Source of the DNA: Actinomycetes bacterium | GTDB lineage: Bacteria > Actinomycetota > Actinomycetes > Actinomycetales > Cellulomonadaceae | Assembly: GCA_023461115.1 (NCBI GenBank) | Contig: JAEWOA010000089.1 | Span: forward strand, 1-15,121 | DNA: 15,121 nt | Reading direction: 5' to 3' | Part shown: piece by piece, positions 8,030-14,995 of the stretch | How positions within the stretch are numbered: the first letter of the stretch is position 1 | How the letters are laid out: each line of letters begins with the position of its first letter | Made by a program: the position numbers and the translations under genes | The notes under the pieces: generated by a model | Databases searched by the model: none | Told to the model about the DNA's origin: nothing | The model's input: the letters and a program-made list of their open reading frames with translations, nothing else

Positions 8030-9331
8030 CTACCCGGAGACCGGCGCGGCGAACGGCTCGGTGGGCGGCCGTGGCTCGGGCCGCCGCAGCGCGAGCAGCC
8101 CGACGCCCAGGGTCAGCAGCGTGATCGAGCTGCCCAGCGGGCTGAACAGCAGGTCCCACAGGTTGCGGATCGCGAGGTAGGTCAGGAGCGCGGCCGCGGT
8201 GTGCGCCGCGAAGTGGGTCGTGTACCCCCGCAGCACGGTCCACAGGATCCAGGCGGCGAGCGCGACGCCCAGCACACCGAAAGCGACCCACAGGTCGGCG
8301 CCCGTCGAGTGGAGCTCGATGCCCGAGCCGAGCATGTAGCGCTCGACGTAGCCGTTGTCCGGGTCGTACCCGAGCGAGGACATGCCCGACTTCGCGACCA
8401 TGACGTCGCGCGTGTTGGCCAGCGTCCCCGAGCCGAAGCCCCAGGGCCGGTGCCCGATCAACGCGCCCGTGGCGCCCATCTCGGGGCGCGCGCCCTGGAT
8501 GAGCGAGCCCGAGAGCGCGATCTGCTCCTGGGTGCGGCTCTGGGCGGCCTCGCCGAGGAACCCGTCGAGGATCGCGGCCTGCCCCAGGTAGTAGAACGAG
8601 CCGAGCAGCGCGGCGATCACCGCGATCGACCGCATCCGGGAGGCGGGGCGGGCCGAGCGCGCGGCCTGCCCGGCCTGCCACATGGTGACGACGGCCGCGA
8701 GGACGAGCATCGCCGAGGTGGACCGACCGCCGTTCGCGGCGGACACGAGCGCCAGGCCGAGCGCGACCACCACCTGCAGCCACGCGCGCCCCGCGAGCCA
8801 GGCGAGCCCGAGTAGCAGCACCACGAGCGGCAGCGAGAACCCGAAGCGCCAGGGGTTCTCCGCGAACCGGCCCGAGGGGCGGATGCCGAGCACCATGCCG
8901 ACGCCGAACACGGTCGCGACGACGGGGTCGGAGAGCTGGGTCCGCGCCCAGGCGACGAGCGAGACGCCGAGCACCAGGTTCAGCACGACGATGGACTGGT
9001 TGGCGGCGTTGCGCAGCGAGGTGCCGTGGTCGAGCCCGGCGAGCTCGGTGAGCAGGAGCCCGAGGCCGATCGCGCCCACGCCGAGCACCACCAGCGTCCG
9101 CAGGCCGTGGTACCGGCGCAGCGCGGGGAGCCACACGGGCGCGAGCGCCAGGCCGACGAGGGTGCCGAGCGTGATCTCGTCGTACACGCGCTGGTCGACG
9201 GCGACCGCGACGACGGCGAGCGCGGCGGCCACGGCCGGTCCGGTGACCTGCCGACGCAGGAGAGGCACGCGCTCGGGGGCCCCGGTGGCCGCTTGGGGCG
9301 CCGTCGAGGAGGGCATGGTCGTCGCAGCCAC
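8030..9331 (-). CDS. O-antigen ligase/polymerase (Wzy/WaaL)-like membrane protein
   Basis: 433-residue polytopic protein expected to join lipid-linked repeat units into surface polysaccharide, or ligate the chain, on the outer face of the membrane. I chose the GTG at 9331 because GGAGG lies 6 nt before it; an ATG five codons later lacks one. About ten hydrophobic segments are visible (roughly 33-46, 55-71, 78-98, 113-128, 136-149, 164-195, 205-218, 235-250, 347-366, 374-392, 402-415). Family-like features are the NGGRSTSAML stretch (200-209) and the long outer loop with GHRPWGFGSGTL (293-304) and a His in ELHSTGADL (339-347). Wzy and WaaL cannot be separated by sequence alone. The acyltransferase gene is divergent, 135 bp away. 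Confidence 0.85.
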   Translation of the reverse strand: MAATTMPSSTAPQAATGAPERVPLLRRQVTGPAVAAALAVVAVAVDQRVYDEITLGTLVGLALAPVWLPALRRYHGLRTLVVLGVGAIGLGLLLTELAGLDHGTSLRNAANQSIVVLNLVLGVSLVAWARTQLSDPVVATVFGVGMVLGIRPSGRFAENPWRFGFSLPLVVLLLGLAWLAGRAWLQVVVALGLALVSAANGGRSTSAMLVLAAVVTMWQAGQAARSARPASRMRSIAVIAALLGSFYYLGQAAILDGFLGEAAQSRTQEQIALSGSLIQGARPEMGATGALIGHRPWGFGSGTLANTRDVMVAKSGMSSLGYDPDNGYVERYMLGSGIELHSTGADLWVAFGVLGVALAAWILWTVLRGYTTHFAAHTAAALLTYLAIRNLWDLLFSPLGSSITLLTLGVGLLALRRPEPRPPTEPFAAPVSG

Positions 9332-9385
9332 GCGTGCCCTCCTTCCGTGTGGGCGGCCATCGTCCCACCGCGTCCCGGGCGCGGG

Positions 9386-9393
9386 CGGGTGAA
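9386..9393 (-). promoter_or_regulatory. TTCACCCG motif in the polymerase/acyltransferase intergenic region
   Basis: The minus strand reads TTCACCCG here, extending to GTTCACCCG, the same 9-mer as at 2466-2474. A diverged partner TTCGCCC lies at 9414-9420 on the plus strand. The site centres about -77 from the inferred acyltransferase start and about 57 nt from the polymerase GTG, so it could serve either gene. Confidence 0.35.
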
Positions 9394-9433
9394 CGTGTCT
9401 CCACCCGCCACATTTCGCCCGCACGCGCCGTGT

Positions 9434-9460
9434 TTGACCGGATCTGTCCGACCCTAGACT
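9434..9460 (+). promoter_or_regulatory. Promoter of the acyltransferase gene (leaderless)
   Basis: TTGACC (9434-9439) and TAGACT (9455-9460) form -35 and -10 boxes with a short 15-nt spacer (16 if TTTGAC is used). The ATG begins at 9467, six bases after the -10 box, where transcription should start. No ribosome binding site is present, so the mRNA should be leaderless. Confidence 0.65.
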
Positions 9461-9466
9461 CCACCC

Positions 9467-10615
9467 ATGAGTGCGCAGCCCGCCGCCGGCCCCGCTGCCG
9501 CGCGGCGGCTGGACTGGGTCGACGCGGGCCGTGGCCTCGCGATCGCGCTCGTCGCGCTCTTCCACTCGACCAACTGGCTGCGGGCGGCCAAGGTCGACGT
9601 CGACGGGTGGACGCAGTTCAGCGTCGTGGTGTCGTCGCTGCGGATGCCGTTGTTCTTCACGATCTCGGGCCTGTTCGCGGCCAAGTGGATCCGTGGCGCG
9701 TGGCGGCCGCTGTGGACGCACAAGCTGCGCCTCTACCTGTGGGTGTTCCTGCTCTGGGGCCTGGTCGGCTCGTTCACGTACTGGCTGGGCGTGACGATGA
9801 AGGACCAGGGCTCGCTCAAGGCGAGCGTCATCAAGCCGTACCTGATGTCGCCGGTGGTGCCGCGGCTCGAGCTGTGGTTCATCTGGGCGCTGGCCCTGTA
9901 CTTCATCCTGGCGAAGCTCACGCGGCGTATCCCGGTCCCGCTGCAGATCGGGGTGGCCGCGGCGGCGTCGGTGTTCGCGCTCAGCGGCTGGGACACCCGC
10001 AGCCCTGGGTGGGACGGCGGGGTGAAGTACTACGCGTTCTTCCTGGTCGGCCTCTACTGGCGGGAGCTGGTGATCCGGGTGGGCGCCACCCCGCGCAAGG
10101 CCGCGCTGGGCGCGGTGTTCGTGCTGTGGGCGGTGGTCGCGGTCGGCCTCTGGGCGGCGGGCCTGCGTGAGGTGCTCGGCCTCTACTTCGTCAACTGCGT
10201 GCTGGGCGTGCTCGCGGGCATCGGGCTCAGCCGGGTGCTGGCGGGCTGGGCGGGCCTGCGCTCGCTGGGTTCCAAGACGCTGCCCGTCTATGTGGCGCAC
10301 ACGCCGATCGCGATCGTGTGCGCGTTCCTCGTCAGCCTCACGCCGATGCCTGCGTTCGCGTGGAGCGGGCTCGTGCTCCCGCCGCTCGTGGCGCTCGTCG
10401 CGATCCTCGCGTCGCTCGCGCTGCACCGCGTCGCGCAGCAGCGGGGGGCGGGGTGGCTGTACGCGCCGCCGCGCTGGTTCGACGTCCCGCCCCGGAGGGC
10501 CGCGGCGGTGGCGGACGTTGTCGCGCCCGCCGTGCCCGCGGTTCCCGCCGAGGTCGTCGCCGTCAGCGGTACGCGGCCGGCCGATCCGACCACAGGCGCT
10601 CCCAGCGCCGGTTGA
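9467..10615 (+). CDS. Acyltransferase family 3 integral membrane protein
   Basis: 382-residue membrane protein of the acyltransferase-3 family, which transfers acetyl or other acyl groups to sugars of surface polysaccharides. The N-terminus has the family signature RRLDWVDAGRGLAI followed by ALFHS, with the conserved His at 33. About ten membrane segments follow to residue ~330. PLFFTISGLFAAKW near 61-74 is the usual second-helix motif. Residues 330-382 form an Ala/Pro/Val-rich cytoplasmic tail without recognised domain. Acyl donor and target are not visible; O-acetylation of the polysaccharide made by this locus is the natural inference. It appears leaderless, and its last 53 bp overlap the 3' end of the opposite-strand gene. 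Confidence 0.9.
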   Translation: MSAQPAAGPAAARRLDWVDAGRGLAIALVALFHSTNWLRAAKVDVDGWTQFSVVVSSLRMPLFFTISGLFAAKWIRGAWRPLWTHKLRLYLWVFLLWGLVGSFTYWLGVTMKDQGSLKASVIKPYLMSPVVPRLELWFIWALALYFILAKLTRRIPVPLQIGVAAAASVFALSGWDTRSPGWDGGVKYYAFFLVGLYWRELVIRVGATPRKAALGAVFVLWAVVAVGLWAAGLREVLGLYFVNCVLGVLAGIGLSRVLAGWAGLRSLGSKTLPVYVAHTPIAIVCAFLVSLTPMPAFAWSGLVLPPLVALVAILASLALHRVAQQRGAGWLYAPPRWFDVPPRRAAAVADVVAPAVPAVPAEVVAVSGTRPADPTTGAPSAG

Positions 10616-11597
10616 GGCTCGCGCCCAGGCGCGGGAGGTCGACGCCGTCGGGCCGCAGGTGCTCCTGGTAGGCGACGACGACGAGCCTCGCCGCCAGCAG
10701 CCCGTCGCGCCCCGCGGAGTCCCAGGTCCACGACGCGCCCGTCGCGGCGAACAGCGCGGCGAACTCGTCGTCGAGCGCGCCCGCCCGGAAGGCGGCGAGG
10801 ACGTCGGGCCGGGACTCGGACACGATGCCCACCGGGTAGGAGAAGAACAGCTCACGCCGCAGGTCGCTGAGGTCGATCGGCGCGGGGGTGTGGTCGCCGA
10901 CGACGAGCACGTTCTTGACGGTCGCCTCGGCGGGCGCGGGCACCAGCCGCCACGTGTCGGCTGGCCCTTGCGCGGCGAGCGCGTCGAGCGCGTCGAGCAG
11001 CGCCGGGGGAGCGTCGGCACGCTGGGCGGCGTCGACCGCGGCCGCGAGCAGCGCCGCTCCGCCCGGGGCGCCCTCGTCGGCGGTCAGCGACGCGAACCGC
11101 CGGACCAGGTCGCGGACGGTCGCGAGCCGGGTCGCGCCGTCGAGGTCGAGCAGGTGCCTGCCCCGGACGTCGTCCTCGACGAGCAGGCCGTCCTCGAGCG
11201 TGAAGCCCGGCGCGGGAAGGTGGCGCGAGAACGCGCTGCGCAGGTCGGCGTAGTCGGCTCCGAGCAGCCGCCCGTACTCGTGCGCCACCCGCCCCTGCGG
11301 GTGTCCGAGCAGCACGAGCCCGCCCTCGTGGGTGCCGGCGGCGAGCGTGAAGGCGCCGGAACCGCGGGCCCACACGATGCTCGGGGTCGCAGCGCCCAGC
11401 GCGACCCGTCGCAGCCAGCCGCGAGGGCCGAGCCCCGACGGCCAGCCCTTGGTGTGCCGCAGGTGCGTGGGGACCGGCGCTCCCACGCGCCGCCACAGCG
11501 ACTCACCGGCGGCGACGTACCAGCCCCGGCGCAGCAGTGGATGGCGCGCGACGCGCAGGCGGACCGCGCGCCGCGCGGCGAGCCGGGCGGACGACAT
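10563..11597 (-). CDS. Unrecognised protein with faint kinase-fold (aminoglycoside-phosphotransferase-like) pattern
   Basis: 344-residue soluble protein that I cannot assign to a family. The N-terminus (1-35) is strongly basic, and no signal peptide or membrane helix is seen. VKNVLVVGDHTPAPIDLSDL (227-246) resembles the catalytic and metal-binding end of APH/choline-kinase-type folds, where His-Gly-Asp precedes Asn-Val-Leu-Val and then Ile-Asp. Here the position of the catalytic Asp reads VPAPAEATVKN, so it would be degenerate if the likeness is real. LVLLGHPQGRVAHEYGRLLG (94-113) could match the Lys/Glu region of such folds but lacks the Lys. The start is supported by a -10 box six bases before the ATG. 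Its position among polysaccharide genes suggests a role in glycan assembly, but nothing in the sequence proves it. Confidence 0.75.
   Translation of the reverse strand: MSSARLAARRAVRLRVARHPLLRRGWYVAAGESLWRRVGAPVPTHLRHTKGWPSGLGPRGWLRRVALGAATPSIVWARGSGAFTLAAGTHEGGLVLLGHPQGRVAHEYGRLLGADYADLRSAFSRHLPAPGFTLEDGLLVEDDVRGRHLLDLDGATRLATVRDLVRRFASLTADEGAPGGAALLAAAVDAAQRADAPPALLDALDALAAQGPADTWRLVPAPAEATVKNVLVVGDHTPAPIDLSDLRRELFFSYPVGIVSESRPDVLAAFRAGALDDEFAALFAATGASWTWDSAGRDGLLAARLVVVAYQEHLRPDGVDLPRLGASLNRRWERLWSDRPAAYR
10595..10609. terminator. Small hairpin in the overlap of two convergent genes
   Basis: GGCGCT (10595-10600) and AGCGCC (10604-10609) form a perfect 6-bp stem with a CCC loop, just before the acyltransferase stop and inside the C-terminal coding part of the opposite gene. 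It may act as a weak terminator for both; a chance coding palindrome is equally possible. Confidence 0.3.
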
Positions 11598-11603
11598 GGC
11601 AGC

Positions 11604-11609
11604 AACCTA
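11604..11609 (-). promoter_or_regulatory. -10 box TAGGTT of the kinase-like gene (leaderless)
   Basis: On the minus strand TAGGTT is followed by six bases and then the ATG at 11597, placing the expected transcription start on the A of the start codon. No ribosome binding site precedes the ATG. Spacing is the same as for the acyltransferase gene. Confidence 0.55.
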
Positions 11610-11687
11610 GGCGCTCCGATGCGGCCGAACGGGCGGATCGGGGGCTTTTCATCCCCACGCCGGGCGAATCCGGACAATCTGGCCGGG

Positions 11688-11693
11688 TAGGTT
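11688..11693 (+). promoter_or_regulatory. Possible -10 box TAGGTT for the ABC transporter gene
   Basis: TAGGTT fits TANNNT and predicts a start near 11700, with a leader of about 45 nt containing GGAG at 11736-11739. No -35 hexamer stands out upstream. This and the leaderless promoter of the opposite gene share the 147-bp divergent region. Confidence 0.4.
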
Positions 11694-11744
11694 CGACTCT
11701 GCGCGGCCAGCGGGCCGCCGTGGGAGCAAGCGAGCGGAGCGCAC

Positions 11745-13583
11745 GTGGCGGACCAGCAGGAGGGCTCGGCGCGCCGTGGCGTGCCGGGCTTCGGCGCGGC
11801 ACAGCGCGCGTGGGCCGCATGGCGGCGGCTCTCGCAGTTCTTCGCCGCGTCACGCTGGCAGATCGCCGGCATCGCCGTGGTCTCGGTGGTCGCCGGGTTG
11901 GTCGAGGCCGCGCTGCTGGCCCTGATCGCGTCGCTCGCGCTCGCGCTGTCGCAGGGGGACCAACGCATCTCGTCGGACCTCGGGCCCGTCACGGTCGACA
12001 CGTCCCTGCGGGCCGCGTTCATCGTCGGCGTCGCGCTCGCGCTCGTGCGCGGCGCGTTGCAGCTGTGGCTCGCGTACCTGCCCGCCTCGATCTCGGCCAC
12101 CGCGATGGCGGGCCTGCGCAAGCGGCTGTTCGACGCGTTCGTGCGCGCGACCTGGGCCGTGAAGTCCACCGAGCGTGACGGCCAGTTCCAGACGTACATG
12201 AACGTGCACGTCAGCGCGACGACGCAGACGATCATCGTGATCGGCGGCGCCATCACCAACATGCTGATGTTCCTGACGCTGCTCGGCTCGGCTGTCCTGA
12301 TGAGCCCGTCGGCCGCGCTCGTGCTGTCGATCGCGTCGCTCGCGTTGTTCTTGGCGCTGCGGCCACTCGCGCGCCGCCTGCGCAAGAACGCCCGCGCGCT
12401 CTCGGCGGAGAACGTCGAGTACGCCAAGGGCGTCCAGGAGGTCGCCGCGATGGCCGAGGAGATGCAGGTGTTCGGCGCGTCGCGCGCGTACACCGAGGGC
12501 TTCTACGGCCTCATCGAGCAGGTGCGGCGGCCGCTGCTGCGGACCCGCTACCTGGCGGGCGCCGTGCCGTCGCTGTACCAGAGCGTCGCGCTGCTGGTCC
12601 TGGTGATCGCGCTCGCGGCGGTCTCGACCATGGACGTCGGCCGGATCGCGGCGCTCGGCGCGGTCGTGCTCATGCTGGTCCGCGCGCTCTCGTACGGGCA
12701 GCGCGTGCAGTACTCGATCACCGGCATCGACGAGAAGGTGCCGTTCATGAACCACCTGGCCGACGCGATCGAGACCTACGAGCAGAACGCGCAGCGCGAC
12801 GGCGGCCAGCCGGTGGACGACATCGTGCGCATCGGCATGCAGGACGTTCGGTTCGGCTACACGCCCGAGACCGAGGTGGTCCACGGCCTGACGTTCGAGG
12901 TCGGGCGCGGTGAGGTCGTCGGAATCGTCGGGCCGTCGGGCGCCGGCAAGTCGTCGCTCGTGCAGCTCCTCCTGCGGCTGCGTGACCCGTCCGGTGGGGC
13001 GGTCACCGTCAACGGCCAGGACGCGCGCGATCTAAGCCGCCCACAGTGGCAGAGCAAGGTCGCGTACGTGCCGCAGACGCCTCAGCTCATTTGGGGCACC
13101 GTCGCGGACAACATCCGCTTCTACCGCGACGACCTGACCGACGACGACGTGATCGCCGCCGCGAAGCTCGCGCACGTGCACGACGAGATCATGTCCTGGC
13201 CCGAGGGGTACCAGACGATCGTCGGGCAGCGCGCGGGCGGCGTCTCAGGCGGCCAGCGGCAGCGGCTGTGCCTGGCGCGCGCGCTCGTCACGCGGCCCGA
13301 GGTGCTCGTGCTCGACGAGCCGACGAGTGCGCTCGACATGCGGTCCGAGGAGCTGGTGCAGGAGTCGTTGCTGCAGATCAAGGGCGAGCAGACGGTGTTC
13401 CTCGTCGCACACCGCCTCTCGACGCTGGTGGTATGCGACCGCGTCATGGTGATCCGTGACGGGCGTATCGAGGCGTTCGACACGGCCGAACGGGTGCGGG
13501 ACGTGAGCACGTTCTTCCACGACGTGCACGCGATCTCGCAACGGCAGGCGCTCACGCCGGACCGCGGCGCCCAGCCGGCGTAG
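11745..13583 (+). CDS. ABC exporter half-transporter (membrane and ATPase domains fused)
   Basis: 612-residue protein with an exporter-type membrane domain (about 30-330) and a C-terminal ATPase domain (about 364-595). It should work as a dimer moving a lipid, lipid-linked sugar or peptide outward. Walker A is GPSGAGKSS near 396-404, the signature VSGGQRQR near 499, Walker B VLVLDEPTSALD near 520, and the H-loop AHRLS near 554; all are intact. The GTG start has GGAG 5 nt upstream. The fused architecture is MsbA/PglK-like and differs from two-component Wzm/Wzt polysaccharide exporters. Within this locus a flippase for lipid-linked repeat units is an attractive inference, but the substrate cannot be read from sequence. 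Confidence 0.93.
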   Translation: MADQQEGSARRGVPGFGAAQRAWAAWRRLSQFFAASRWQIAGIAVVSVVAGLVEAALLALIASLALALSQGDQRISSDLGPVTVDTSLRAAFIVGVALALVRGALQLWLAYLPASISATAMAGLRKRLFDAFVRATWAVKSTERDGQFQTYMNVHVSATTQTIIVIGGAITNMLMFLTLLGSAVLMSPSAALVLSIASLALFLALRPLARRLRKNARALSAENVEYAKGVQEVAAMAEEMQVFGASRAYTEGFYGLIEQVRRPLLRTRYLAGAVPSLYQSVALLVLVIALAAVSTMDVGRIAALGAVVLMLVRALSYGQRVQYSITGIDEKVPFMNHLADAIETYEQNAQRDGGQPVDDIVRIGMQDVRFGYTPETEVVHGLTFEVGRGEVVGIVGPSGAGKSSLVQLLLRLRDPSGGAVTVNGQDARDLSRPQWQSKVAYVPQTPQLIWGTVADNIRFYRDDLTDDDVIAAAKLAHVHDEIMSWPEGYQTIVGQRAGGVSGGQRQRLCLARALVTRPEVLVLDEPTSALDMRSEELVQESLLQIKGEQTVFLVAHRLSTLVVCDRVMVIRDGRIEAFDTAERVRDVSTFFHDVHAISQRQALTPDRGAQPA

Positions 13584-13597
13584 GCCGGTCCGCCGGC
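13574..13597. terminator. Hairpin spanning the ABC transporter stop codon, between convergent genes
   Basis: GCCGGCG (13574-13580) and CGCCGGC (13591-13597) form a 7-bp stem with a 10-nt loop that contains the TAG stop. Only 17 bp separate the ABC and pyruvyl transferase stops, so this is the only place for a shared terminator. No T-tract is present. Confidence 0.45.
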
Positions 13598-13600
13598 GCG

Positions 13601-14674
13601 CTACGGCAGCCGGGTCAGGGCGTCGACCGCCGGGCGGAGCAGGGCGTCCGCGCGCTCGCGCACGCCCACGACCTCGTCGTGCAGGTCCGCCTCCGCGAGC
13701 GTCAGGGCGGCGCGGACCGGGTCCGCGTCGGAGCGCAGGTCGACCGAGTGCGCCCAGCCGAGGTCGCCCAGCAGCGGCGCGAACTTGCGGGAGTAGGCGA
13801 GCGAGATCGCGGGGGTGCCCGACGACAGCGCGTTGAGGCACGCGTGCATGCGCGAGCCGAGCACCAGGCGCGCGGACGCGACCACGTCCCGCACGTCGTC
13901 CAGCCCGGCGGGCACGACGACCTCCACGTCCTGGTCGAGCAGCCCGGCGAACTCGTGGACCGCCGGGACGTCGTTGTCGGCGACGGGCGAGTCCAGGACG
14001 TGCGCCAGCAGAGTCAGCCGGCGCCCGGCGGCGAGCAGCCCGTCGGCGACCGCGCGGACGGTCCGCCGGTAGTGCTCGTGGTCGACGTGCGGGTTGGGCG
14101 CCCACAGCAGCCCGGAGATGTTGAGCACGACGTCGCGCGTGCGCGCGGCCTCGGGCCGGGCGAGCGCGAACACCACGTCGGTGGACAGGACGTCGACCGG
14201 GCGCCCGAGCGAGGCCGCGTACGCGGCGCTCACCGAGTCGCGCGCCATCACGACGCGCGCGTCCCGCATCGAGAGCCGCCCGAGCGCGCGCGCGCGGCGG
14301 CCCGTGAACGGCCCGATCGTCTGCGGCCCGAGGACCACAGGTGTGCCCGCGCCGCGCGTGAGCCGCGCCAGCATGCTCTGCGTCGTGAGGCGCCGCAGGC
14401 CGTACAGGTCGGCGAAGCTGTCGCCCGCGCGCGTGTCGACCGCGAAGTCGAACGCCCCGAGCCAGTCGCGCAGCGGCTCGCGTGGGTCGAGGCGGGCGCG
14501 CGCGAGGCGCCGCCAGTCGCCGACGGGCGTCGGGCTCGTCTTGCTGCCGTAGTGCAGGAACGTGACCTCGGCGCCAGGGTGCGCGCGCTCGACGAGGGCG
14601 GCGGTCCCGGCGGCGAGCGCGCGCACGCCGAGGTTGGACGACCGGTCGTCGGCCCACAGCACGAGCACGCGCAT
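13601..14674 (-). CDS. Polysaccharide pyruvyl transferase family protein (WcaK/CsaB-like)
   Basis: 357-residue cytoplasmic enzyme of the family that transfers pyruvate from phosphoenolpyruvate to form a ketal on a sugar of surface polysaccharides. Family marks are DTRAGDSFADLYG (80-92), VLGPQTIGPF (114-123), a RDSVSAAYAASLG stretch (145-157) and the C-terminal GSRMHACLNALSSGTPAI block (273-290) followed by YSRKF. Length is normal for the family. The ATG is preceded by GAGGAG 5 nt upstream. It converges with the ABC transporter and is divergent from the probable mfd gene. Pyruvylation would add negative charge to the polysaccharide; the exact acceptor sugar is unknown. Confidence 0.92.
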   Translation of the reverse strand: MRVLVLWADDRSSNLGVRALAAGTAALVERAHPGAEVTFLHYGSKTSPTPVGDWRRLARARLDPREPLRDWLGAFDFAVDTRAGDSFADLYGLRRLTTQSMLARLTRGAGTPVVLGPQTIGPFTGRRARALGRLSMRDARVVMARDSVSAAYAASLGRPVDVLSTDVVFALARPEAARTRDVVLNISGLLWAPNPHVDHEHYRRTVRAVADGLLAAGRRLTLLAHVLDSPVADNDVPAVHEFAGLLDQDVEVVVPAGLDDVRDVVASARLVLGSRMHACLNALSSGTPAISLAYSRKFAPLLGDLGWAHSVDLRSDADPVRAALTLAEADLHDEVVGVRERADALLRPAVDALTRLP

Positions 14675-14723
14675 GGCAGCTCCTCGGGTTGGGGAGGGTG
14701 CCCGCGCCCGCGCGGACGGGCCG

Positions 14724-14729
14724 AGTCTA
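14724..14729 (-). promoter_or_regulatory. -10 box TAGACT of the pyruvyl transferase gene
   Basis: The minus strand reads CCCTAGACTCGG, almost the same string as the acyltransferase -10 region (CCCTAGACTCC). Predicted start near 14717 gives a leader of about 43 nt containing GAGGAG. No clear -35. Confidence 0.55.
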
Positions 14730-14773
14730 GGGGCGCGGACGGGGCGATTTGGGCTGTTCGCGCGGATCTCACC

Positions 14774-14817
14774 CGGACGCCGACCGGACGCCGACCGGAA
14801 GCCGACCGGACGCCGGC
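14774..14817. repeat. 11-bp tandem repeat, 4 copies (CGGACGCCGAC)
   Basis: Units at 14774-14784 and 14785-14795 are identical; 14796-14806 and 14807-14817 each differ at one base. The array is intergenic and directly abuts a second array of different period. Confidence 0.88.
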
Positions 14818-14820
14818 CGG

Positions 14821-14868
14821 CCGCTGACCTGCCCGCTGACCTGCCCGCTGACCTGCCCGCCGACCTGC
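14821..14868. repeat. 12-bp tandem repeat, 4 copies (CCGCTGACCTGC)
   Basis: Three identical units (14821-14832, 14833-14844, 14845-14856) and one with a single change (14857-14868). Diverged CCGCTGGCCTG-like pieces follow to about 14900. It shares the core CCG.CGACC/CTGACC with the preceding 11-bp array, suggesting one array evolved into the other. Confidence 0.9.
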
Positions 14869-14920
14869 CTGCCCACCGGGCCGCTGGCCTGGCCGCTGGG
14901 GGCGTGTCTGACCAGGCTCG

Positions 14921-14926
14921 TATGCT
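14921..14926 (+). promoter_or_regulatory. Likely -10 box TATGCT of the probable mfd gene
   Basis: TATGCT fits TANNNT and gives a start near 14933, about 63 nt before the ATG. Upstream sequence shows no recognisable -35. Confidence 0.4.
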
Positions 14927-14934
14927 GGGGTTCC

Positions 14935-14957
14935 CCCCGGATCCGTCGGATTCGGGG
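14935..14957 (+). other. Hairpin at the 5' end of the mfd leader
   Basis: CCCCGGATCC (14935-14944) pairs with GGATTCGGGG (14948-14957) around a GTC loop: ten pairs, one a G-T wobble. It begins about two bases after the inferred transcription start and lies 38 bp before the ATG. A role in mRNA stability or translation is possible; no plus-strand gene upstream needs a terminator here. Confidence 0.45.
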
Positions 14958-14995
14958 CTGTTGTGCTGCCCGCGCCGACGAGTGAAGGACCTTCC

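Larger units (their letters stand above)
14675..14995. other. 321-bp intergenic region between pyruvyl transferase and mfd
   Basis: No gene is supported here. The region holds the pyruvyl transferase promoter (14724-14729, minus), two tandem-repeat arrays (14774-14817 and 14821-14868), a likely -10 for the next gene (14921-14926) and a leader hairpin (14935-14957). A TCACCCG copy at 14769-14775 touches the first array. Confidence 0.7.

Noticed and set aside
8030..11020. Long 996-codon reading of the polymerase frame starting at 11020
   Set aside because: The part upstream of 9331 is low-complexity Arg-rich sequence running antisense through the acyltransferase gene; the GTG at 9331 has a good ribosome binding site.
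14774..14868. CRISPR-like or coding repeat
   Set aside because: Units are 11-12 bp with no spacers; the translated repeats (for example Gln-Arg-Ala-Gly) have no start signal and belong to an antisense frame.
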